The notes: generated by a model from the letters alone, not told the origin. Shown: positions 53,237-62,447, numbered from the stretch's first letter. The stretch: DNA of 64,000 bases from an uncultured Blautia sp. (GCA_934424575.1 CAKRXU010000012.1:10214-74213), one strand, 5' to 3'. Made by a program: numbers and translations.

Positions 53237-53815
53237 TCATAGGTAAAGACTGCTGTCCCATGCATATCCTGTTTCTTCTGCAGCTTTTTCGGCAATACCA
53301 ATATCCAGCATATCACCAATCAGCCCCAGTGTCATATCCAGAGCCGCCATTGTCGTACTGCTGGAATAATATTTCCCGTCCGAAATCCAGTTCTCTCTAC
53401 TGATGTAATTGATTCCCACTGTAAACATCCGCTTCCAGTTTTCATCATATGCATAATCTGCCACCTGCCTATGGAACAGAAGCCCTGTTCTCGCAAGCAT
53501 TGCAGAAGCATTCTGAACCATCACACAAAAAGATGCTTCTTCTACGGCCTGTTTTAACATCTGCTGTCCCTTATCTCCTTCTGTATGCAGAAAGCTCTTG
53601 ACGCCCTTTCCTCCTGGAATCAAAAATATATCCTCAATCTCGATAGGATTTAATGGTTCGGTCCATACTTTTATTCCCTGCTTTCCGGTGATCAGTCCTC
53701 CGCGCAGTGAAATAAAGCGTATATAAAAATGCTCCGGTACACATCCAAAGATCTGCACCGGGCCAAACGCATCCATCACTTCAAAATCATCAAACAGAAA
53801 AACATTTACTACCAT
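53237..53815 (-). CDS. DJ-1/PfpI-like protein
   Basis: 192 residues, class I glutamine amidotransferase-like fold: NVFLFDDFEVMDAFGPVQIFG at the start, IFLIPGGKGVKSF and MLARTGLLFHR in the core. The nucleophile elbow that normally reads C-x-G reads VMVQNAS, so the catalytic Cys appears to be missing. It may be a non-enzymatic or ligand-sensing relative. It lies downstream of importer operon 2 on the same strand and upstream of cbiM. Confidence 0.8.
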   Translation of the reverse strand: MVVNVFLFDDFEVMDAFGPVQIFGCVPEHFYIRFISLRGGLITGKQGIKVWTEPLNPIEIEDIFLIPGGKGVKSFLHTEGDKGQQMLKQAVEEASFCVMVQNASAMLARTGLLFHRQVADYAYDENWKRMFTVGINYISRENWISDGKYYSSSTTMAALDMTLGLIGDMLDIGIAEKAAEETGYAWDSSLYL

Positions 53816-53861
53816 AATTCCTGCCCTCCGGTTATTGTCGTTGATTATTATGCTGTTAATT

Positions 53862-54620
53862 TTATAAAACTGAATCTATTAAGTTTTTTGTATAGTCCAT
53901 CTTCGGATGATTGATGATATCATCTGGGGTTCCGTATTCTACTGTCTTTCCATGATAGAGCACCAGCACTTTGTCACAGAATGCCTGCACCAGTGCAAGA
54001 TCGTGACAGATCAGGATAAACGACAGATTCTCCTTCTCTTTCAGTTCGATCAGAAGTTCCAGAATCTGTTTCTGCACGGTTACATCCAATGCACTGGTTG
54101 CTTCATCGCAGATCAGGATTTCCGGATCTACTGCGAGAGCTCTGGCAATCGCCGCTCTCTGGCACTGCCCCCCGCTGACCTGGTGAGGATAACGGTCAGC
54201 ATATTCTTTAGAAAGGCCGCATCTTTCGAGAAGGTTTTCCACACGTTTCCGTGTTTCTGCACGACTTATCCCCATATTCCGGAGACTTTCCCCAATTCCG
54301 TCGCCTAAAGTGCATCTTGGGTCAAAAGATTCCATCGGCATCTGAAAAACCATCTGGATATTCTGATATGTTTCTCTCAAATCTTTGCCTCTGGCATGAG
54401 TGATGTCCTTTCCCTTAAGAAAGACCTGTCCCTCTGTGATACTTTCCAGATGTGTGATCATTTTGGCAATCGTACTTTTACCGGAACCGGATTCGCCTAC
54501 GATTCCAAGGCATTCTCCACGTTTCAGTTCAAAGCTTACATCATCCACAGCTGTCATGGATTTTTTCCCTGATATAAATACTTTTTTGAGATGGTCTGCT
54601 TTCAGGATAATGTCTGTCAT
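53862..54620 (-). CDS. Nickel/peptide-type ABC importer ATPase, second subunit (operon 2)
   Basis: 252 residues, DppF/NikE-like. Walker A IVGESGSGKSTIAKM, Q-loop MVFQMPMESFDPR, signature VSGGQCQRAAIARAL, Walker B ILICDEATSALDVT, ICHDLALV. It is one base downstream of its partner ATPase. Confidence 0.92.
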   Translation of the reverse strand: MTDIILKADHLKKVFISGKKSMTAVDDVSFELKRGECLGIVGESGSGKSTIAKMITHLESITEGQVFLKGKDITHARGKDLRETYQNIQMVFQMPMESFDPRCTLGDGIGESLRNMGISRAETRKRVENLLERCGLSKEYADRYPHQVSGGQCQRAAIARALAVDPEILICDEATSALDVTVQKQILELLIELKEKENLSFILICHDLALVQAFCDKVLVLYHGKTVEYGTPDDIINHPKMDYTKNLIDSVL

Positions 54621-54621
54621 T

Positions 54622-55422
54622 TTACTGTACCTCCTGATTTCTGTTCCGTTTCAGATGAAGCACGGAACTCATCAGTTTCTTTGTATACGGATCTTTCGGA
54701 TGATCCAGAACAGTCTCAGTTTCTCCATACTCCCTTGCCTGTCCATTCTGAAGTACCAGTATTCTGTCTGCCATCAGCCTTACAACACCGATATTATGCG
54801 TTACAAGAATCATCGCGGTATTGTATGTTTTACGCATAAGCAGAAGTTCCTCTACTACCTGTTTCTGAACGGTCACATCCAGCGCACTGGTAGGTTCATC
54901 TGCCAGAAGCAGGTTCGGATGCATGATCATAGCTGTACAGATTCCCACTCTCTGGTTCATTCCACCGGAGAGTTCAAACGGATAGCTGTCCAGCACACGG
55001 TCACTGTCATCCATGCCAATCTTCTTCATGATCTCTCCTGCACGTTTCCGGACTTCCTTTTTGCTGATTTTCTCATGTTCTGACACTGCCTCATGTATCT
55101 GTGCCCCAATCGTCCGGACAGGACACAATGCGGCTTTGCAGTCCTGAAATACCATTCCGATCTCTGTTCCCAGAAGCTTACGGAGTTTTTTTTCACTCAT
55201 ATCTGTAAGGTTTTCGCCTTTGTACCAGATATCGCCGCTTGTAACCAGACCTTCTTCTCCCAGAAGCCCCATGATTGCCTTGATGATCGTACTTTTGCCG
55301 CTTCCGGACTCGCCCACGATTCCAAGGATTTCGCCCTGCTTTAATTCAAAGCTGACATCCTCAACCGTTGGTTTTCCATTATAAGAAATTGTCACATGCT
55401 CTACACGAAGCAAAGAATCCAT
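54622..55422 (-). CDS. Nickel/peptide-type ABC importer ATPase, first subunit (operon 2)
   Basis: 266 residues, DppD/NikD-like. Walker A IVGESGSGKSTIIKA, MVFQDCKAALCPVRT, signature LSGGMNQRVGICTAM, Walker B LLLADEPTSALDVT. It lacks the Cys-containing C-terminal extension, resembling short nickel- or metallophore-type ATPases more than peptide ones. It follows the binding protein gene by about 48 bases. Confidence 0.92.
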   Translation of the reverse strand: MDSLLRVEHVTISYNGKPTVEDVSFELKQGEILGIVGESGSGKSTIIKAIMGLLGEEGLVTSGDIWYKGENLTDMSEKKLRKLLGTEIGMVFQDCKAALCPVRTIGAQIHEAVSEHEKISKKEVRKRAGEIMKKIGMDDSDRVLDSYPFELSGGMNQRVGICTAMIMHPNLLLADEPTSALDVTVQKQVVEELLLMRKTYNTAMILVTHNIGVVRLMADRILVLQNGQAREYGETETVLDHPKDPYTKKLMSSVLHLKRNRNQEVQ

Positions 55423-55470
55423 AATTTATTTTCTCCTCAAAAATTGCTGCTGCAAGCAGAAGCAATAATT

Positions 55471-57006
55471 TTATTCTACATCCAGGTCAGCAGTGATCTC
55501 ATAGTAATCGCATGGATGTGCTGCCATTCCTGTAACATTTGACTTGGTTACGATTCCCATGTTCAGATGTGATATGAAGAAGAACGCATCATCATCCAGT
55601 ATATCCTGCTGAAGTTCTACGGCAAGCTTGGCTCTTTCATTCTTATCAAAGGTCTGATGAAGCTGATCTGTCAGTTTTGTTACTTCTTCATTCTGATAGT
55701 TTCCATAGTTCTTGGCACCTGTAACTGTACTGGTAAAGAAGTATTCCGGATCTCCGGTCGGTGCTGTGGTTGTAGAACTTACATATACATCAAAATCTCC
55801 ACTCTTGGCAATTGTCATATGATCCGAAGTATTATTTACGACCACATCAATTCCGATATCTTTCAGCGTAGCCTGTGCATACTCTGCAAGTTTCGGCTGT
55901 TCCAGGCGGGTTGGGTAAGTCAGCCAGTTAATGCTGAGTTTCTGTCCATCTTTATCTACATATCCATCACCATCAGTATCTGTCCATCCTGATTCTTCGA
56001 GAAGTTTCTTTGCGCCATCCGGATCGTAAGAAACAGTTTCCACTGCATCGTTTCCATAAGAAAAACTGTTCGGGAATGCTGCTTTTGCCGGAACTCCACG
56101 TCCCTGCATAATTACAGAACAGAATCCGTCTTTATCGATTCCCATCTCCACTGCTTTGCGGACATTCTGGTCTTTCATGATCTCTGAATCCATATTAAAC
56201 TGACCGAAGAAGCAGCGGCTTGTTGCACAGGAATTAATTGTGTAATCTGTATTTCCGTCAAATAATGCATAGTTATCATACTGGAGTCCATAAGTTCCCT
56301 GAATGTCTCCGGTCTGCAGTGCTGCTGTCAGTGCACTTCCGTCTGCAAAAGATTTGACTGTAACTTTATCTACTTTCACTTCACCGCCCCAGTAGTTATC
56401 GTTTTTTACCAGATCGATCTGGGTTGGAGTGACGTTCTCTGCAATATATGGGCCAGTTCCGGCCACATTGGCAGAACCGCCTTCACCCTGGATTCCATAA
56501 TCCATGTCAATGATCGCACCATATGGATCACCAAGATAATTGATGATCGCCGGACATGGCTCTGTTGTATAAATGGTAAGTGTCAGACCATCTGCATCAA
56601 TATGATCGATCTTCAGATCATAAGGTGCACGGTCATGCACTGCAATCAGGTCTTCCAGGCATTCCTTCACTGCCTCTGCATCCATCGTACGCCCGCTGGA
56701 AAACTGCACACCGTCACGAAGTGTGATTTTTACAGTTGTGTCATCTACAAATTCATAATCTGTTGCAAGCCACGGTTCTACTTCCATGTTGTCATTGTAT
56801 TTAAAAAGAGTTTCGCCGACGCCATAGCGAAGTGCACTCCATCCGGAATAGTTATCATGCGGATTTAATCCGGCATCTCCCATTTCTTCACTGTATCCGG
56901 TTGTTCCATACACAAATGATTTTTCTCCATCAGCCCATACACTTGTAGACATTCCTGCCACCAGCATTGCTCCTGTAAGAATTGCTGCAATCAGTTTCTC
57001 TTTCAT
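55471..57006 (-). CDS. Nickel/peptide-type substrate-binding protein (operon 2)
   Basis: 511 residues, SBP family 5, NikA-like. The signal peptide (1-25, STSVWADGE) contains no cysteine, so the protein is not a lipoprotein. WSALRYGVGETLFKYNDNMEVEPWLATDYEF and VKITLRDGVQFSSGRTMDAEAVKECLEDL match nickel/dipeptide binding proteins. The gene lies between permease C and the ATPases. Ligand unknown; metal or metal-ligand complex is favoured by context. Confidence 0.9.
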   Translation of the reverse strand: MKEKLIAAILTGAMLVAGMSTSVWADGEKSFVYGTTGYSEEMGDAGLNPHDNYSGWSALRYGVGETLFKYNDNMEVEPWLATDYEFVDDTTVKITLRDGVQFSSGRTMDAEAVKECLEDLIAVHDRAPYDLKIDHIDADGLTLTIYTTEPCPAIINYLGDPYGAIIDMDYGIQGEGGSANVAGTGPYIAENVTPTQIDLVKNDNYWGGEVKVDKVTVKSFADGSALTAALQTGDIQGTYGLQYDNYALFDGNTDYTINSCATSRCFFGQFNMDSEIMKDQNVRKAVEMGIDKDGFCSVIMQGRGVPAKAAFPNSFSYGNDAVETVSYDPDGAKKLLEESGWTDTDGDGYVDKDGQKLSINWLTYPTRLEQPKLAEYAQATLKDIGIDVVVNNTSDHMTIAKSGDFDVYVSSTTTAPTGDPEYFFTSTVTGAKNYGNYQNEEVTKLTDQLHQTFDKNERAKLAVELQQDILDDDAFFFISHLNMGIVTKSNVTGMAAHPCDYYEITADLDVE

Positions 57007-57030
57007 AATTATTGTTTCCTTTCTTTATTT

Positions 57031-57900
57031 TTATTGTCTCTTTGCTCTCTCTTTCGGATCCAGATAATCTCTGAGTGTATCTCCGAGAAGATTAAAGATC
57101 ATAACAGTTATAAATATGGCAAGTCCCGGCGCAAGCACCATCCATGGTGAGATCTGAAGCATACTTCTCCCATCATTGATCATACTGCCCCACTCTGCCA
57201 TCGGCGGCTGTACTCCCAGTCCAAGGAAGGAAAGCCCGGCAAGTTCCATCATCATAGTTCCAATGTCAAGAACAGAAGTAACCAGTATCGGACCTGCAAT
57301 ATTTGGCAAAATATGTTTAAACATAATTTTGAGTGTGCTGCTTCCAGACAGTCTCACCGCCATCAGATATGGAGCATCTTTCTGGGCAAGAGTCAGACCT
57401 CTGGCAAGTCTGGCAAACTTCGGCCATCCGATGACCGCCAGCGCTATGATCGCATTCTGAATGCCACCGCCAAGTACGCCTGCTACCGCAAGGGCAAAAA
57501 CAAGGCTTGGGAACGCCAGAAACAGATCAGATACACGCATCAGAACAGTATCCAGAATTCCTCCACACCAGCCACATATAATACCGATCACGGTTCCAAA
57601 TACAGTAACGATCGCTACCAGCAGCAATGTTGCATAAATGCTGGTGGTACTTCCTACCAGTACACGTGAAAGCATATCTCTTCCATAACGGTCGGTTCCC
57701 AGTATATGTTCTGCACTGGGTGGTTTCTGCGCCAGAAGAAGATCCTGTATATCTGGATCATACGGACAGAGTTTCCGTGCAAAGGCTGCGACAACAAGTA
57801 AAACCATCGCCAGTATAGTAAAAAAGATCAGCTTTTCTCTGACATGATTTTTCTTTATTTTCTGTTTTCGGACAGATATCTGTTTCTTTTTCTGTGTCAT
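57031..57900 (-). CDS. Nickel/peptide-type ABC importer permease C (operon 2)
   Basis: 289 residues, NikC/DppC-like: Lys-rich N-terminus, first helix (about 25-43), HILGTDRYGRDMLSRVLVG, EAA-type loop (ARLARGLTLAQKDAPYLMAVRLSG), and a Lys/Arg-rich end. It overlaps permease B by four bases. Confidence 0.92.
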   Translation of the reverse strand: MTQKKKQISVRKQKIKKNHVREKLIFFTILAMVLLVVAAFARKLCPYDPDIQDLLLAQKPPSAEHILGTDRYGRDMLSRVLVGSTTSIYATLLLVAIVTVFGTVIGIICGWCGGILDTVLMRVSDLFLAFPSLVFALAVAGVLGGGIQNAIIALAVIGWPKFARLARGLTLAQKDAPYLMAVRLSGSSTLKIMFKHILPNIAGPILVTSVLDIGTMMMELAGLSFLGLGVQPPMAEWGSMINDGRSMLQISPWMVLAPGLAIFITVMIFNLLGDTLRDYLDPKERAKRQ

Positions 57901-58841
57901 GTTCTGTCACCTCCTAATCTTACCCGAGGATCCAGATAATGATAAATGATATCTGTGATCAGATTTACAACCACATAAATAATTGCCATCCATGCCACAT
58001 ATGCCTGAATGATCGGATAGTCTCTCATGGTAATGGCATCTACTGCCATCTTACCAACGCCATCCCACATAAAAATGGTCTCGACAATCGTAGTTCCTCC
58101 AAGAAGACTTCCTATTGATAATGCCAGCAGGGTAATGATCGTGAGCATGGAAGATTTCATCACATTCTTCCAGATGATCACACTGCCTCTCACCCCTCTT
58201 GCCCTTGCTCCGGCTACATAGTCCTTATTCAGTTCTTCAAGGATCGTTGCCCTCACCTGTCTGGTATATTTGGATGCCATAGAGATGGCAAGAGTCAGTG
58301 TCGGGAGCACCAGACTTAATGCTGTATTGTCACTGGTAATGACCGGAAACCACCCCAGTCTGATAGAAAAGAAGTACATCAGCACCAGCGCCGCAAAAAA
58401 ATTTGGCATGGAGTTTCCGATAAAACTTAGAAATCGAATCAGATAATCACTCCATTTATTATGTTTTACTGCTGAGAGAATTCCGAGAGGAATTGCGATC
58501 AGCATTGTCAGCAGGACTGAAGATACTGTCAGCATGATCGTTGCCGGAATTTTCTCTATGAAAGTTTCATAAACATCCCTCTTGGATACATAGCTCTTGC
58601 CCATGTCTCCGGTTGCCATCCCCGCAAACCACTTTGCATACTGAACAAGAAACGGCTGGTCCAGACCATACTCCTTTCTTGTCTCGTCGATCACTTCCTG
58701 CGAAACTGCCGAGCCTGCATTCTCATACATATAAGTAACCGCATCACCGCCCGCCAGACGCATCATCGCAAAAGACAAAAAAGTGATTCCGATCAGAATC
58801 GGAATCAACTGAAGAAGTCTTTTTAAAATGTATTTAATCAT
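57897..58841 (-). CDS. Nickel/peptide-type ABC importer permease B (operon 2)
   Basis: 314 residues, NikB/DppB-like. It starts MIKYILKRLLQLIPILIGIT, typical of the family; the ATG at 58841 follows AAAGGAG, and the frame's extension to 58886 is unconserved. ATGDMGKSYVSKRDV and the EAA-type loop (KDYVAGARARGVRGSVIIWKN) are present. It is the first gene of importer operon 2, about 160 bases from the LysR gene. Confidence 0.92.
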   Translation of the reverse strand: MIKYILKRLLQLIPILIGITFLSFAMMRLAGGDAVTYMYENAGSAVSQEVIDETRKEYGLDQPFLVQYAKWFAGMATGDMGKSYVSKRDVYETFIEKIPATIMLTVSSVLLTMLIAIPLGILSAVKHNKWSDYLIRFLSFIGNSMPNFFAALVLMYFFSIRLGWFPVITSDNTALSLVLPTLTLAISMASKYTRQVRATILEELNKDYVAGARARGVRGSVIIWKNVMKSSMLTIITLLALSIGSLLGGTTIVETIFMWDGVGKMAVDAITMRDYPIIQAYVAWMAIIYVVVNLITDIIYHYLDPRVRLGGDRT

Positions 58842-58917
58842 TCGTTCTCCTTTATGTCTGCATAACATCAGACAACATATCCGCATAATAACTCGTCAGA
58901 TAAAGTCTAACAAATGT

Positions 58918-58954
58918 CAAAAAAGCACACAACCCCGGGGGAGGGTTATGTGCT
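58918..58954 (-). terminator. Terminator after the LysR gene
   Basis: A 12-bp stem with one G-U pair (58943-58954 with 58924-58935) followed by six T on the minus strand. Its loop contains a C/G run that resembles the motif before cbiM and operon 1. Confidence 0.8.
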
Positions 58955-58999
58955 ATTCTTAGTTCGCATACTTCGGGTCTGTTTTGGAATAAGTAAAGA

Positions 59000-59908
59000 T
59001 TAACTTTTTGGAAGTCTGCTTATAAGAAAATCAAGAAGTTCCTGTATACTTTCATCGGTTTCTTCTCCCCTGCGGAGCATATATCCAAAAATAACTTTAC
59101 TGTCACCCATGTTCAGAGGAATCCCTGGCGTAGTACCTGTTTTATTTTCTGAAAGGTAACTGCCGCTCACATTGGAAACTTTGCTGTTCTGAAGCATTTT
59201 TTCCATAATATAGTCACTGTTGGTCAATACGGATATGTCAAGATCCTGCCACTGAAAAGACTCCTCACTGGCGGCTCCGATATCAAAAAATTCATCCTGA
59301 TAATTTTGTATGAAACGTAATCCCTCCAGTTCCTCGAGATCTACTCTTTCTCTTTCAAAATCATAAAGTTCTGTCTGCCGTCCAGGATAAAGGATTACAT
59401 CTGTTTCATACAGGGCAACAAACTGCATTTTATTCCTGGCAAGTTCATGAAGAAAATTTTCTTTCTGCTGGCTCAGAATATAAACAAATCCGATATCATC
59501 CATATAGTCACGGACACGCTCCATAACACTCCGCACGCCTGCCGTAGTGATCTGAAAATGGTACTTTTTTTCGTATGTTTCATTATAAAAATCTACAAAC
59601 TGATTTGCAAACCAGGAACTTGGATTCAGGGAAATCCGAATCCATTTGGTCATTCCGTGTGCTGCCATATTTTCCAGTACATCGATCTCATTTGTAATCT
59701 TGCATACATAATGGTAGACTTTCTGTCCCTGTACAGTCAGACGGATTCCTCTCGGAAGTCTGTCAAAAAGCTGGATTCCCAGAGTATTTTCAAGTGTCTT
59801 GATCACCTTACTGACGCTGGACTGTGTTGAATAAAGGATCTTTGCCGCGTCACTGAAAGATCCTGACTGGGCACATGCCACAAAATATTGTAATTGTTTT
59901 AAATCCAT
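59000..59908 (-). CDS. LysR-family transcriptional regulator
   Basis: 302 residues. The N-terminal HTH (MDLKQLQYFVACAQSGSFSDAAKILYSTQSSVSKVIKTLE) is followed by a periplasmic-binding-like effector domain (about 90-300). It lies 44 bases downstream of the fusion enzyme and upstream of importer operon 2, so it is a good candidate for controlling the island. The octamer TATGCGGA occurs both before this gene (59916-59923) and before operon 2 (58880-58887). Confidence 0.92.
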   Translation of the reverse strand: MDLKQLQYFVACAQSGSFSDAAKILYSTQSSVSKVIKTLENTLGIQLFDRLPRGIRLTVQGQKVYHYVCKITNEIDVLENMAAHGMTKWIRISLNPSSWFANQFVDFYNETYEKKYHFQITTAGVRSVMERVRDYMDDIGFVYILSQQKENFLHELARNKMQFVALYETDVILYPGRQTELYDFERERVDLEELEGLRFIQNYQDEFFDIGAASEESFQWQDLDISVLTNSDYIMEKMLQNSKVSNVSGSYLSENKTGTTPGIPLNMGDSKVIFGYMLRRGEETDESIQELLDFLISRLPKS

Positions 59909-59952
59909 ATGATTCTCCGCATATTCTTATAGTCTGTGTAGCTGCCTGCCCA

Positions 59953-62403
59953 TTATTTAACTGTCCGCAGCATAAACAGCGGAGTCGGATTATAAAATTC
60001 GTCTTTTTCAAGATAGATCCTGCTGCTGATTCCTAAGTCTACCCGGAAATCTTTAAGGTCCATAGATCCCAGGGTTTCCAGATCCCACGCCGGACGGCTG
60101 TAGGAACTGATCGGAAGCTGACGTTTGATCTCCTCGCACTCGCGCATCATGTCATTTCCGAGTGTGTTATGTGCATGATTTTCCGGAAGGTCTTCCACAT
60201 TTGAGAAGTCTGTGATTCCGTAGTTTGCATCAAAATTAAGCAGTACACCGCCTTTTTTGAGGACGCGAAGCCACTCCTGATATGCGTGACGCACATGCGG
60301 CAATGTCCAGGTCAGGTTTCTGGAAATGATCACATCAAAGGTGTCATCCGGGAATTCCGGATTCTCTGCATCCATAACTGTAAATTCGCAATTTACGCCC
60401 TCTTCTTCTGCAAGGATGCGGGCGTTTTTGATCATATCCGGTGTCAGGTCGATTCCAGTCACCTGATGGTCTGCTTTTGCAAGAAGGATAGTGAAAAATC
60501 CTGCTCCACAGCCCACATCGAGAATCTTGAGATTTTTTCCCTCCGGAAGCTGTGTATTGATTTCTTTCATCCAGCGTTCTGCCATGGTGCTGTGAAGTTC
60601 CTGTCTTCTCTGCTCCAGGAAACTGTCGCTTCGTTTTTCCCAGTATTTTACGATTTTTTCCTTGCGCTCGTCGTAGCGGCTCACGATTCTTCCGTAGGTG
60701 ACCATCGGTCCATTGCCAAGTACCTGCAGCGTGCCGCACTGATAGAGAAGAACGCCGTCGAACTCTGCGATGCTGACTTCTTTGACTTTTCCCTCATAGT
60801 CACGGACTTCTCCGAGGATATCGCCTTCCTGGATCATGTCGCCGACTTTTTTGAACGGATACCAGAGACCGCTTTCCTCTGCATCCTGATAGCGGACATC
60901 TGCCACATCCAGCGGATAGTATGTCCTGAAATCCTTGATTCCCTGATAGATTCCCATATGACACAAAATATTACGGACATCTCTTCTGGTAGAGCGGACT
61001 TCTTCGTAATTCCAGTCGCCCATTCCGCCGCGTTCGATCAGAATACTCGGGATTCCCTGCGAAGCTGCATAGTTGTAGGAACCACCGGACGCCACGTTGG
61101 ATTTTACCATGTATGGAACATCGACCTGTTCTGCCATTCTTCTGGACACAGCAACAACTTCTTCTGCCGCTGCTCCTGCATAATAGACATACGGTGTTAA
61201 TTTTTCATAGTCATCTCCACTATGGAGATCGATGTAGTAATCTGCCACCGGCTGAAGTTCCTGAGATACTACCCATGCAAGGCGTTCCATCTCTGTCCCC
61301 TGCGGGTCTCCCGGGAATTCGCGGTTGAGGTTTTTGTCATCGGTCAGTCCCATACTGCCGTTACGTGCCTCAAATGCAGGACGGTTCATGACTTTGACAA
61401 TGACGATCGTTCCTTTTACTTTTTCAATTTTGAGTTTCTGGGACAGTTCGATCGCTGCCTGAATCCCGACATATTCTCCGGCATGAACACCTGCAGTGAT
61501 CAGCATGGTCTTTCCTGTACCGTGTCCGTGCAGGACAGTCGCCGGAAGTTTGATCTCGCCGTTTGCAAGTTCCAGTTCCCCGTTCCACTTCTCACCCGGC
61601 TCCACTGTTATATTTTTGAGGTTAAAAACATCTCTCTTTCTTCCTGTCAGGAGGAAGATCGGGGAAGTGCTGTTATTGATGATCTCTTCTTCTGTCCAGA
61701 CTTCTTTCCAGACCTCTTCATCACAGGAAACATCAAGAAATCCTGTTTTCTGCATAGTTTCGATATCCCACTTCGGACGTTCCAGACGACTTAATGGAAC
61801 CTGGCGGGCAATCTCTTCCATCTTTTCGATGTCAGTTCCGCTGTAATAGTCCTCCACGTTTTGTTCTTCTGTCTGCTGCCGGTCTTTCTCATAGCTGTTT
61901 CGCTTTTCTTCATTATAAAGATGACCGTACCAGTCTGCATCAAAGTTATAAAGCATACCGCCTGGTTTGAGCACACGCAGCCATTCTTTATATGCGAGGT
62001 CCGGGCGTGGAAGATTCCATGTTACATTTCTGGTTACAATGGCATCAAAGCTGTTGTTTTCCACATCAAGAGCCTGTGCGTCGCCGGTTTTCCACACAAT
62101 ACACTCCGCTAATCCACCGGCATTCTGTTGTGCTTCCTTGAGCATTTCTTCTGTATAGTCGATCGCCGTCACCTGATAGCCGGCTTCTGCGAGAAGGATT
62201 GCAAAAAATCCCGGGCCGGTTCCGACATCAAGGATTTTAATCTCTTTTGGTTCGCGCTCCGGGAACTGTTTTCCCAGTAGATCAAGGAGTTTCGCCCTCC
62301 ACATGGTCTGTCTGGCATCTGCCATTTCCTGCTGATTATATTCTGAATAACCTCTGGCCCGGTTGGTCCAGTAGTCATGGATTTCGTTTTTAAGATCGCT
62401 CAT
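59953..62403 (-). CDS. Trifunctional fusion: SAM methyltransferase, M14 aspartoacylase-like hydrolase, SAM methyltransferase
   Basis: 816 residues in three parts. Residues 1-255 are a class I SAM methyltransferase (ILDVGTGPGFFAILLAEAG 58-76, RNVTWNLP 125-132). Residues about 256-575 are a zinc hydrolase of the M14 AspA/AstE group: H307 and E310 (GVHAGE), NREFPG (360-365), H394 (DLHSGD) and catalytic E457 (IERGG). Residues about 580-816 are a second methyltransferase (ILDVGCGAGFFTILL 627-641, RNLTWTLP 695-702), clearly a duplicate of the first. All catalytic motifs look intact and the frame is unbroken. Its neighbours are a LysR regulator and metal/peptide importers. Substrate unknown; a small acylated or amide ligand that is also methylated is a reasonable guess. 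Confidence 0.9.
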   Translation of the reverse strand: MSDLKNEIHDYWTNRARGYSEYNQQEMADARQTMWRAKLLDLLGKQFPEREPKEIKILDVGTGPGFFAILLAEAGYQVTAIDYTEEMLKEAQQNAGGLAECIVWKTGDAQALDVENNSFDAIVTRNVTWNLPRPDLAYKEWLRVLKPGGMLYNFDADWYGHLYNEEKRNSYEKDRQQTEEQNVEDYYSGTDIEKMEEIARQVPLSRLERPKWDIETMQKTGFLDVSCDEEVWKEVWTEEEIINNSTSPIFLLTGRKRDVFNLKNITVEPGEKWNGELELANGEIKLPATVLHGHGTGKTMLITAGVHAGEYVGIQAAIELSQKLKIEKVKGTIVIVKVMNRPAFEARNGSMGLTDDKNLNREFPGDPQGTEMERLAWVVSQELQPVADYYIDLHSGDDYEKLTPYVYYAGAAAEEVVAVSRRMAEQVDVPYMVKSNVASGGSYNYAASQGIPSILIERGGMGDWNYEEVRSTRRDVRNILCHMGIYQGIKDFRTYYPLDVADVRYQDAEESGLWYPFKKVGDMIQEGDILGEVRDYEGKVKEVSIAEFDGVLLYQCGTLQVLGNGPMVTYGRIVSRYDERKEKIVKYWEKRSDSFLEQRRQELHSTMAERWMKEINTQLPEGKNLKILDVGCGAGFFTILLAKADHQVTGIDLTPDMIKNARILAEEEGVNCEFTVMDAENPEFPDDTFDVIISRNLTWTLPHVRHAYQEWLRVLKKGGVLLNFDANYGITDFSNVEDLPENHAHNTLGNDMMRECEEIKRQLPISSYSRPAWDLETLGSMDLKDFRVDLGISSRIYLEKDEFYNPTPLFMLRTVK

Positions 62404-62447
62404 GATTTGTTCTCTTTTCCGTATAAAATGTTATTTTTTTAGTATAT

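Noticed and set aside
58924..58954. Fourth copy of the C/G motif upstream of importer operon 2
   Set aside because: The sequence is better explained as the loop of the LysR terminator hairpin, so it is not counted as an operator.
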